A DNA stretch of 32,365 nt from a virus. Shown here piece after piece: positions 7,647 to 14,710 of this stretch. Below the pieces are notes generated by a model. The model ran no database searches, was not told the DNA's origin, and saw nothing but the letters and a program-made list of their open reading frames with translations. The stretch lies in IMG/VR virus record IMGVR_UViG_3300027851_000085, positions 1-32,365 of that record, one strand, 5' to 3'. Every line of letters starts with the position of its first letter. The stretch's first letter is position 1. The position numbers were made by a program, and so were the translations under genes.

Positions 7647-8039
7647 ATGGCATTAAAGAATAATCCCGCTCCTCGAAATAAATTTGAAATCTTAGCGGAG
7701 AAGATACTGACTAAGTTTAAGAACGACAAAAAGATTAAAGACTTCTCTTATGAAACCCACGAATTATCGTACGTTCTAGAAAAACATTACGTACCGGACT
7801 TCACGGTTCTTCGACCTAATGGTACTGTAGTTCACATTGAAATGAAGGGTTACTTCAGACCTGAGGATCGAGCTAAGTTACTAGCAGTTAAGTCCAGACA
7901 CCCTCAAGTAGATGTAAGAATTGTGTTTGAAAGAAATCATGTTATTGCGAAAGGTTCTAAGACTCGGTATACTGATTGGGCACTAAAGAATGGTTTTCCT
8001 TGTGCCTTAAATAAGATACCTGAGGAATGGTTAGAGTGA
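7647..8039 (+). CDS. T7 endonuclease I-like Holliday junction resolvase
   Basis: A 130-residue protein closely matching T7 gp3. It has the catalytic set Asp51 (VPDF), Glu65 and Lys67 (IEMKG), an N-terminal Glu at 14 or 18, and the RIVFERN strand and PEEWLE end that mirror the RIVF and PAEWI of T7. In T7 the residues are Glu20, Asp55, Glu65 and Lys67, so spacing is nearly the same. It resolves branched replication and recombination intermediates before packaging and helps break down host DNA. It begins 5 bases after the Fe-S nuclease gene. Confidence 0.93.
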   Translation: MALKNNPAPRNKFEILAEKILTKFKNDKKIKDFSYETHELSYVLEKHYVPDFTVLRPNGTVVHIEMKGYFRPEDRAKLLAVKSRHPQVDVRIVFERNHVIAKGSKTRYTDWALKNGFPCALNKIPEEWLE

Positions 8040-8092
8040 CTAGGTAACGAAAGTATCCACACACACACAGTTTGTAAAGGCACCCTTAGAAT

Positions 8093-8347
8093 ATGACACT
8101 AAGACTCGAAATATCTATTGTACCATTTGGAGAAGAGGATGCCAAAAAGCTTCTCAGAACATTTAACATCTCAAATCTCGGTCACTTCAATAAGTTTAAA
8201 GAATACCGTTATGGCGTGGAGGTTGATAAGTATAAGACCGAAGAGTACGACTTCTTTGTAGACCACTACAGAGAGGATGGAGCGGAAGTACTAGCAGAGT
8301 TAGTTCTCGAAGAGTTCTCTAACATCGAGAGAGAAAAGACACTATGA
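8093..8347 (+). CDS. Small hypothetical protein
   Basis: An 84-residue acidic protein, starting after a 53-base gap that contains a short CA repeat near 8060-8070 and an AAAGG ribosome site. It is rich in Glu, Lys and Tyr with a helical C-terminus. Its stop overlaps the ATG of the second phosphoesterase by 4 bases, so translation of the two is probably coupled. No recognisable domain. Confidence 0.6.
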   Translation: MTLRLEISIVPFGEEDAKKLLRTFNISNLGHFNKFKEYRYGVEVDKYKTEEYDFFVDHYREDGAEVLAELVLEEFSNIEREKTL

Positions 8348-9102
8348 CCGTTCATTTAGTTATACCAGATGCTCACGCCCATCCAGATTACGATAATAAA
8401 AGGTTTGATTATCTAGCCAAATTCATCAAAGACTTAAAACCCGATGTAGTTATTAATCTCGGGGACGGTGCCGATATGCCTTCTCTGTCCTCGTACGATA
8501 AAGGTACTAAAGGTTTTGCAGGACGTACGTACAGAAGGGACATTGATGCCTTTCTAGAGTCTCAAGAACGGACGTGGGGGCCAGTTAAACGAACAAAGAA
8601 AAAGATGCCACGTAGTGTATACTTGGAAGGAAATCATGAGTACCGTATTAAAAGGGCTATTAACTTCTCTCCTGAGTTGGAAGGAACGTACGGTCTACAC
8701 GATTTGGAATTGGACAAGTACTATAATGATGTTGTCGAGTATAACGGTGCTACCCCCGGTGTTATTCGCATTGATGGTGTATGTTACTCTCATTACTTCA
8801 TCTCTGGTGTCATGGGTAGGCCAATTTCTGGAGAGCATCCAGCGTACTCCCTTATAACAAAAGAGTTTGTCTCTTGTACTCAAGGTCACGCCCATGTGTT
8901 CGATTATGCTATGCGTACAGACGCCGTTGGTAATAAGATTATGGGCCTCGTAGCCGGGTGCTATCAAGATTACATTAGTGATTACGCTGGTGAAGCAAAC
9001 CACATGTGGGAGGCAGGAGTGGCCGTTAAACGCAACGTAGAACAGGGTCGATACGATTTGCAATGGATCTCTTTAGCGGCATTAAAGAAGGAGTACAGTT
9101 AA
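8344..9102 (+). CDS. Calcineurin-like metallophosphoesterase 2
   Basis: A 252-residue metallophosphoesterase, distinct from the first. Metal-site motifs are DAHAHP (Asp9, His11), NLGDGAD (Asp41), EGNHEYR (Asn97, His98), CYSHYF (His150) and QGHAH (His182, His184). It is longer and has an Arg/Lys-rich insertion at 61-90 that could contact nucleic acid. Members are common in podovirus early regions; the substrate is unknown. It follows a small gene with a 4-base overlap. Confidence 0.85.
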   Translation: MTVHLVIPDAHAHPDYDNKRFDYLAKFIKDLKPDVVINLGDGADMPSLSSYDKGTKGFAGRTYRRDIDAFLESQERTWGPVKRTKKKMPRSVYLEGNHEYRIKRAINFSPELEGTYGLHDLELDKYYNDVVEYNGATPGVIRIDGVCYSHYFISGVMGRPISGEHPAYSLITKEFVSCTQGHAHVFDYAMRTDAVGNKIMGLVAGCYQDYISDYAGEANHMWEAGVAVKRNVEQGRYDLQWISLAALKKEYS

Positions 9103-9109
9103 ATACATT

Positions 9110-9283
9110 ATGAGTAAAACAGAGCAGGAAGCTTACTTAACTGATCTAGCAGAACGTATCATCGAGATGTTTGATGGTAACTTAGAGGAAATTCTGTACT
9201 CTGCTGATCTAACAACGGAAGAAGTTATCTTTTACCTATTAGCTGCTGGCCTTATGGACGCTCCCGAAGTATTGGGTTTGTGA
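9110..9283 (+). CDS. Small acidic hypothetical protein
   Basis: A 57-residue protein starting at ATG 9110, 7 bases after the phosphoesterase stop. It is strongly acidic with two predicted helices, ending in APEVLGL. No family recognised. The next gene is a similar-sized but strongly basic protein 13 bases away, so the two may act as a pair. Support for coding is tight spacing, a clean frame and codon use like the neighbours. Confidence 0.55.
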   Translation: MSKTEQEAYLTDLAERIIEMFDGNLEEILYSADLTTEEVIFYLLAAGLMDAPEVLGL

Positions 9284-9296
9284 ACGGATTTGTATC

Positions 9297-9467
9297 ATGA
9301 CTAGCGAGAAACATAATCCTGTTGCCAAACGAAAGCGTAACTTACTAGCTAAACGTTTGCGAGAACATAAGTCTTTTAGACAACGTCACATACCACGTCC
9401 TAGTTCAACTAGAGCCGAGCAATTACTTAGAGAATTAAGGTACCATCCTGATGACCTTAACTCTTAG
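9297..9467 (+). CDS. Small basic hypothetical protein
   Basis: A 56-residue, very basic protein (the N-terminal half contains KRKRNLLAKRLREHK), likely nucleic acid binding. ATG 9297 follows the acidic protein by 13 bases. It ends 55 bases before the RNR start. No recognised domain; small basic phage proteins at such places often bind DNA or host proteins, but nothing here shows which. Confidence 0.5.
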   Translation: MTSEKHNPVAKRKRNLLAKRLREHKSFRQRHIPRPSSTRAEQLLRELRYHPDDLNS

Positions 9468-9522
9468 TAGAAAAATCAACATTGACCCACACTGAACAAT
9501 CTGTTGGAAGAAATACATCATC

Positions 9523-11184
9523 GTGACAATTAATAAACCATTTCGGTCTAAATTATCTCAAGATATCTTTAATGCTAAGTACCGACATGACGGGGCTGAA
9601 ACATGGGATGACCTTTGTAAAACACTCGTCAACCAAGTGTGCTCTCCGTTTATGTCTAAAGATGAGGTATCCCAGTTAACCAAATTCATGCAGGACATGA
9701 AGTTCATTCCGGGTGGACGATACTTGTACTACGCAGGTCGTCCTAAGCCTTTTATGAACAACTGCTTTCTGTTACGTTCAGAAGAAGATACCAGAGAGGA
9801 TTGGGCTAATCTATCGTGGAAGGCCGAGAGTTGTCTTATGACAGGTGGCGGTATTGGTAACGATTACTCTGTGTACAGACCACGTGGAACCACTCTAGGG
9901 TCTACAGGTGGGGTTGCGTCTGGTCCTATACCTAAAATGCTCATGATTAATGAGATTGGTCGTAATGTCATGCAAGGTGGTTCTCGACGATCTGCTATAT
10001 ACGCCAGTCTAAATTGGCAGCATGGGGACATCCATGAGTTCTTATCTATTAAGGATTGGGACAAACAGGTAGTATCTGGTACTAATGGACTATCCGTTGG
10101 TGATCTAAAACGAGCTAACTTTGATTATAAAGCACCTCTCGATACAACAAACATCTCTATTAACTACGACACAGATTGGTTACTAAAGTACTACACAACA
10201 GGTTCTGTTGGGGATGTCTTTAAGCGTAACGTTCGTCAGGCTATGACAACAGGTGAACCCGGCTTCTCATTCAATTTCTTCGAGAAGGAAAAGGAAACAC
10301 TACGTAACGCCTGCACAGAAGTAACCTCAGAAGATGACTCTGATGTATGTAACCTAGGGTCTCTGAACCTTTCTCGATGTTCCAGTATTGGAGAGTTTGC
10401 TGCTCTCGCTGAGTTGGGTACTAAGTTTTTATTGTGTGGCACTCTTATTGCAGAGGTACCGTACCCTAAAGTCGCTGATGTGCGAGAGAAGAATAGACGG
10501 TTGGGTTTGGGCTTAATGGGTATACATGAATGGTTGCTTCAACGAAACAGTTCTTATGAAGTCACACCTGAATTACATAAATGGTTGAATGTGTACAAAG
10601 GAGTATCGGACCATGTTTCTCGTTCATTTTCTAAAGAACTTAGTATCTCCACACCAGTGGCTAACCGTGCTATTGCTCCTACTGGTACTATTGGGATGCT
10701 TGCTGGTACTACTACCGGTATTGAACCTGTGTACGCCACCGCTTATAAGCGTCGTTATTTGGTTAATGGCAATAGGTGGCGCTATCAGTTTGCTGTAGAC
10801 CACATGGCACAGACTATGGTTGAACAGTATGGTATTGATCCCGATACTATCGAGAGTGCCTATCATATGTCTAATAATTATGAGAAAAGGATTAAGTTTC
10901 AAGCTGACGTACAGGATTACGTGGATATGTCGATTTCTAGTACCATTAACTTACCTAAGTTTGACGGTGACGAAACTAAAGTAGAGACCATGTCTCAAAC
11001 ACTTGCAAAGTACGCTCCGAGGCTTCGTGGGTTTACCTGCTATCCTGATGGTTCCCGTGGAGGTCAACCCTTAACATCGGTACCGTACAAAGAAGCTATC
11101 GAAAAATTGGGCGAAGAATTTGATGAACATATTGAGTTTAATGATGTCTGCGATATCACAGGAGGAGGCACGTGTGGTCAGTGA
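9523..11184 (+). CDS. Class II ribonucleotide reductase (adenosylcobalamin-dependent)
   Basis: A 553-residue RNR that reduces ribonucleotides to deoxyribonucleotides. Visible active-site elements: redox cysteines Cys81 (MNNCFLLR) and Cys276 (CNLGSLNL), the radical site NACTE with Cys264 and Glu266, a glycine loop GGGIG at 108-112, APTGTIG at 385-391, and a C-terminal cysteine pair Cys543/Cys551 for recharging. No beta subunit or NrdG-type activase is nearby, which fits the B12-dependent class II. The start is GTG 9523 with a GGAAG upstream. Roseophage SIO1 and cobaviruses carry the same class. It overlaps the next gene by 11 bases. Confidence 0.9.
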   Translation: MTINKPFRSKLSQDIFNAKYRHDGAETWDDLCKTLVNQVCSPFMSKDEVSQLTKFMQDMKFIPGGRYLYYAGRPKPFMNNCFLLRSEEDTREDWANLSWKAESCLMTGGGIGNDYSVYRPRGTTLGSTGGVASGPIPKMLMINEIGRNVMQGGSRRSAIYASLNWQHGDIHEFLSIKDWDKQVVSGTNGLSVGDLKRANFDYKAPLDTTNISINYDTDWLLKYYTTGSVGDVFKRNVRQAMTTGEPGFSFNFFEKEKETLRNACTEVTSEDDSDVCNLGSLNLSRCSSIGEFAALAELGTKFLLCGTLIAEVPYPKVADVREKNRRLGLGLMGIHEWLLQRNSSYEVTPELHKWLNVYKGVSDHVSRSFSKELSISTPVANRAIAPTGTIGMLAGTTTGIEPVYATAYKRRYLVNGNRWRYQFAVDHMAQTMVEQYGIDPDTIESAYHMSNNYEKRIKFQADVQDYVDMSISSTINLPKFDGDETKVETMSQTLAKYAPRLRGFTCYPDGSRGGQPLTSVPYKEAIEKLGEEFDEHIEFNDVCDITGGGTCGQ

Positions 11185-11542
11185 GAGGTCGAAAGGTCTT
11201 CCTATTAAAGAGGAACTTCTCGTAGGTAGTGGTTCTAAAAGTATTGGGACTAAGGACGATACTAATAAGTTACCTTATCATCTACTATCAGGAGAAGCGC
11301 TAGAAGAAGTGGTTCGTGTTCTGCAATTCGGAGCGTCGAAGTACTCAGAACGTGGTTGGGAAAACGGTATACATTTCTCTCGTGTATTTAGCGCTTCCAT
11401 GCGACATCTATGGGCGTGGTGGAGGAGGGAACCTCTAGACCCTGAGTCAGGTATTACCCACTTAGCACATGCTCTGTGTTGTATTATGTTTCTTTTGCAC
11501 TACGAATTAAAGAAAATGAACTCTTTGGATGATAGACCATGA
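11174..11542 (+). CDS. MazG-like nucleotide pyrophosphohydrolase (DUF5664 type)
   Basis: A 122-residue protein starting at GTG 11174, 5 bases after a strong AGGAGGAGG (11160-11168). An ATG at 11120 would lie deep inside the RNR gene without a better ribosome site. The signature LQFGASKYSERGWENG, then SASMRHLWAWWRREPLDPESGITHLAHA, is the helical fold of phage dATP/dGTP diphosphohydrolase N-terminal (DUF5664) proteins, with His and Glu/Asp residues for metal. It would hydrolyse selected (d)NTPs to monophosphates, trimming the nucleotide pool next to RNR. Exact substrate cannot be read from sequence. A 4-base overlap joins it to the next gene. Confidence 0.75.
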   Translation: MVSERSKGLPIKEELLVGSGSKSIGTKDDTNKLPYHLLSGEALEEVVRVLQFGASKYSERGWENGIHFSRVFSASMRHLWAWWRREPLDPESGITHLAHALCCIMFLLHYELKKMNSLDDRP

Positions 11543-11943
11543 CAACCATTGCGTGGGACGGCAAGAAACTGGTAGGAGACACACAAACACAGTGTGGTAA
11601 TCTACGAGATTTAACACCAGTACTTAAAATAACTGAAATGGACGACCATTACATTGCTGTGTGTGGTAACTTATTCGTCGTACAAAAGTACATAAATGGG
11701 ACAATGACTCGAAAAGATTTAAAGGAGAGTCAACTCTTAAGGGTTTTTAAGACTGGTACTGCTGAAGTAACCGATGGTACAGGCCATTGGTTTGCCGTAG
11801 AAGCGCCCTTTGCTATGGGCACCGGTGGTGAGGTGGCATTAGGTGCCTTACTAGCTGGCGCGTCCGCAACAAAGGCTGTAGAGATCGCAATAAAAGTGGA
11901 CACCTCCTCTGGAGGGCCTCTGCAAGTTATTAAGGTTCTTTAA
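11539..11943 (+). CDS. Proteasome/HslV-like Ntn-hydrolase
   Basis: A 134-residue protein starting MTTIAWDGK. Removal of Met would expose Thr2 as the N-terminal nucleophile, as in HslV and proteasome beta subunits. Asp14 (GDTQ) and Lys30 (VLK) fall where HslV has Asp17 and Lys33, and the second half has the family pattern AMGTGGEVALGALLAGASATKAVEIA with SGGPL near the end. No HslU-type unfoldase is in the window. Such small phage Ntn-hydrolases are found in other phages but their targets are not known. It overlaps the pyrophosphohydrolase by 4 bases and abuts the next small gene. Confidence 0.75.
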   Translation: MTTIAWDGKKLVGDTQTQCGNLRDLTPVLKITEMDDHYIAVCGNLFVVQKYINGTMTRKDLKESQLLRVFKTGTAEVTDGTGHWFAVEAPFAMGTGGEVALGALLAGASATKAVEIAIKVDTSSGGPLQVIKVL

Positions 11944-12105
11944 ATGAAGCACGTACGACGCAAAGAAGGCGAGACTGAAGACTTTAAATTGGCGGCAGAG
12001 AAGTGGACACGCCGTGTGACACGAACTAAGAAGACTGCTTTTAAGGCTCTTATTAAACTCGGTTATTTAAATGAAGATGGAACAGTCTCCGATAAGTACA
12101 AGTAA
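11944..12105 (+). CDS. Small basic hypothetical protein, last gene of early block
   Basis: A 53-residue basic protein (KHVRRKEGE at the start, KWTRRVTRTKK in the middle) beginning immediately after the Ntn-hydrolase stop. It ends 25 bases before the terminator stem. Possibly nucleic acid binding. No family recognised. Confidence 0.55.
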   Translation: MKHVRRKEGETEDFKLAAEKWTRRVTRTKKTAFKALIKLGYLNEDGTVSDKYK

Positions 12106-12130
12106 TATATTAACCTATCACTGACAAAAG

Positions 12131-12170
12131 AAAACCCCTAGGAAATCCCATAATGGTTCCTAGGGGTTTT
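12131..12170. terminator. Bidirectional intrinsic terminator
   Basis: A perfect 14-bp inverted repeat: AAAACCCCTAGGAA (12131-12144) and TTCCTAGGGGTTTT (12157-12170), 12-base loop. T-rich ends on both strands (TTTTTATT after the + strand stem; TTTTCTTTT after the - strand stem) let it stop transcription from both sides. It lies exactly between the convergent early and late blocks. Confidence 0.93.
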
Positions 12171-12202
12171 TATTGGATTATTAACGGTAGTCGAACCAAA
12201 TA

Positions 12203-14710
12203 CTAGTTCATATTATACGCAGACAACATAATATTATTAACGTACTTCTTTGTTTCTGGGTACGGAATACTGTCAACCCAATCGACTATATCTGTATCCG
12301 ATGTTCTTGGATCACCGTATTTTTCGATCCATTTATTCACATTCGTTGGTCCAGCATTGTACGCAGCTAGAGCTAATGGTGTGGAACCGTACTGTGCCAT
12401 TAGTTTCTTAAGGTACTGTTCTCCTAAGGCACGATTGTACTCACGGTCATGTAACAACTTATTAGAATCGTAAGGTACACCCAATTCCTTCGCCATCTCT
12501 TTAGCTGTTCCGGGCATTAATTGCATTAGACCACTAGCACCCACCGAAGAGGTAAGTCCTGTTTTATTACGAGATTCTTGGTGTACAAGAGAGTCCGTTA
12601 GTGTTTGGAAATCGGGTTCATTCGTAAGGATTCGAGAAGCCTCTGGCTTAGCTAGTGGTACCTGCACGTTAGAGTTATCTTGCTTTATCGGCGGTGTACC
12701 TTCGGTGTCTTTAGACGGCTTTGTATCTGCGTATGAATCAACCAAACTCGACCGAGCCGACTCCATAAGCGAGCCGAATAGATTAGTCGGACTAGCTCCA
12801 GTAGAAGCTACCATAGAAGATAGTTCGTACATTTGTTGATTGACATCACCACCCGTCAAGGAGGCTACCCCTTTAACCGAAGTCAAGGCCCTATTAATCT
12901 TATTGACGGCAGCAATAGCCTGTAACTTCTCGAAGGAACGCCACTCGCTAGTAAACAAACCGGTCGAGTCAAGGGACTCTTGAAACCATTCCCCAGAGAA
13001 GGGTTTAGGTGTATTCTCTTTGATAGTAAATTGGGAGGTCTTCGCGTCAAAACCTATAGACACATTGGAAGACTGAAGAACTTGTTGGGAGACTGTATCT
13101 CCTTCTTCACGTAGTAATGACACAAACTGGCGACTAGCCCACTGCTGGTACTGCTGAATCAGTTGCGGATTATTCTTAGCGACAGTGGCCATTTTAGCTG
13201 TTACAGCAGGTGATGTGAACTTGGCAAAGAGGTCCATGCGTTCAGGCTTACTAAAACGACTAATAAAGGATTCATCAGTCAGATTAAAGATGTTACTAGC
13301 CATAACCTGAAAGCCCTCAGGTGTTATCTCATTAGACGTTAGGGCTTCTAGAGAGGTAGCCATAACCTTCTTGACAATAGCGGGATCAGCTTTCTCGGCA
13401 GCGTAGGTTAATTCGTCTAAGGAACTGGTTAACGAAGTTCCGGGTGTACCTAGATAAGCAAAGAGGCCGTTGCTAATAGCCGCCTGTGTAGCCGCTAATG
13501 ACTCATCAACCATAACAGAGGCCGCAAATTGAGGACCTACTAATTTAGTTACCGCCGCTACACGCCCCAAGGTCTCACCCCCCTTAGAGTGCATGATACG
13601 GTACGTTAGGTCATCTTGATTAGCGGAGATGTCAGCTGCCGCAGCGCTTAGAACGCCAATATCCTTATTAACAATTGCTTGCTCCAGAGTATCAATACGC
13701 GACATAGCCTTAGATTTAATATCGTCTAAGACTGGCTTATCAATAAGAGATGCGTACGATTGGCCCTGATCGCCCCATGCCTCTGACGCCTGCCGGTCTA
13801 TCTGATCGGACATATTCAAACGTAACTGCTGCATTTGAGTACGTAGACCAGCTTGTTCTTCTGGTGTGTACGGGGCCGTGCCATGCTCTGCTATAGACTG
13901 TCGTAGACTCTTATAGCTTTTCCCTGTGGAGTACAAACCATTGTCTAAAGCGTCTCTAGAGAACAAATCAATCACTGCTGCAAAGGACGTAGCCGCTGTC
14001 TGTTTAGTCAAAGTCTGACTCGTTAACTGAGCGTTCATACTCTGCACGTTAGATTCTATACTTTGTTTACGTGCTTTAGACCGTTGTATAGCGTCAGCTA
14101 CCTCGGATGACGAAATAGAACCAGAAGAGATAGCTGCGAGAGCACCCGGAGGAGCGTACTCGGAATTAGATCGCACGTAGGACATCGTTTTATCTTCACT
14201 TGCTACCAGTGCGCTAGCGCTAGCTTCGGCATCCTGCATCAAAGAACGCTGAAGAACGTTCGCAGGGGTAACACCTGTCACGTCAGATACAATCGTATCA
14301 ATTTGGTCATCGTACGCTGGATACTGTGATTTTAGCTGTCGAACCATGGAGTCCAACCTAGCATAGTACGTTGTCTGACTAAGAGAACCTTGTGACACAC
14401 CTGACTTTAAGTCTCTTATCGTTCTACTCGCTGAGTCTAATTCTTTTGGTAGCGGTTGTGGACCTGTGGCTGGGGACTCTAGGACAGATGCAGCCTGAAC
14501 TCCAAACTCCTTTTGTATTGTACCTGTAGTATCTTGCACCTTTTGGCGGATGTTGTTCTGAGTTGCTTCGTCCGCGATATTAAAGCCTGTTGAGATGCCC
14601 TGACCAATATCCCCAAATAACCTACCAAGAGAGGTGTCCACAACGGGATTAGGCGTTGGTCCGATATCAATCCCTTTTTCTTCTACAAGAGTTGTATTAA
14701 AATTAGCCAT
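12203..14710 (-). CDS. Internal virion (ejection) protein with C-terminal lytic transglycosylase
   Basis: An 835-residue protein, the last gene of the late operon. Residues about 700-835 form a soluble lytic transglycosylase (SLT/GH23) domain: catalytic Glu712 in HQES, GASGLMQLMPGTA at 724-736, LALAAYNAG around 779-787, and PYPETKKYVNNI at the end. The rest is long, helical and Gln/Ser-rich, as in ejection proteins such as T7 gp15/gp16. It should be injected with the DNA and cut peptidoglycan so the ejection channel can cross the wall. In T7 the transglycosylase is at the N-terminus of gp16, here it is at the C-terminus of another protein. The start ATG overlaps the upstream stop as TAATG. 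Confidence 0.88.
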   Translation of the reverse strand: MANFNTTLVEEKGIDIGPTPNPVVDTSLGRLFGDIGQGISTGFNIADEATQNNIRQKVQDTTGTIQKEFGVQAASVLESPATGPQPLPKELDSASRTIRDLKSGVSQGSLSQTTYYARLDSMVRQLKSQYPAYDDQIDTIVSDVTGVTPANVLQRSLMQDAEASASALVASEDKTMSYVRSNSEYAPPGALAAISSGSISSSEVADAIQRSKARKQSIESNVQSMNAQLTSQTLTKQTAATSFAAVIDLFSRDALDNGLYSTGKSYKSLRQSIAEHGTAPYTPEEQAGLRTQMQQLRLNMSDQIDRQASEAWGDQGQSYASLIDKPVLDDIKSKAMSRIDTLEQAIVNKDIGVLSAAAADISANQDDLTYRIMHSKGGETLGRVAAVTKLVGPQFAASVMVDESLAATQAAISNGLFAYLGTPGTSLTSSLDELTYAAEKADPAIVKKVMATSLEALTSNEITPEGFQVMASNIFNLTDESFISRFSKPERMDLFAKFTSPAVTAKMATVAKNNPQLIQQYQQWASRQFVSLLREEGDTVSQQVLQSSNVSIGFDAKTSQFTIKENTPKPFSGEWFQESLDSTGLFTSEWRSFEKLQAIAAVNKINRALTSVKGVASLTGGDVNQQMYELSSMVASTGASPTNLFGSLMESARSSLVDSYADTKPSKDTEGTPPIKQDNSNVQVPLAKPEASRILTNEPDFQTLTDSLVHQESRNKTGLTSSVGASGLMQLMPGTAKEMAKELGVPYDSNKLLHDREYNRALGEQYLKKLMAQYGSTPLALAAYNAGPTNVNKWIEKYGDPRTSDTDIVDWVDSIPYPETKKYVNNIMLSAYNMN

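Noticed and set aside
9468-9522. Promoter before RNR from a TTGACC at about 9483
   Set aside because: No -10-like hexamer occurs at the right distance.
11120-11173. ATG start for the pyrophosphohydrolase inside the RNR gene
   Set aside because: GTG 11174 has an excellent ribosome site and starts just before the conserved region; the longer version overlaps RNR by 65 bases.
11174-11542. Sign of a 2-aminoadenine (Z) genome
   Set aside because: MazG-like proteins occur in Z phages, but there is no PurZ or DatZ gene in the window and the polymerase is T7-like.
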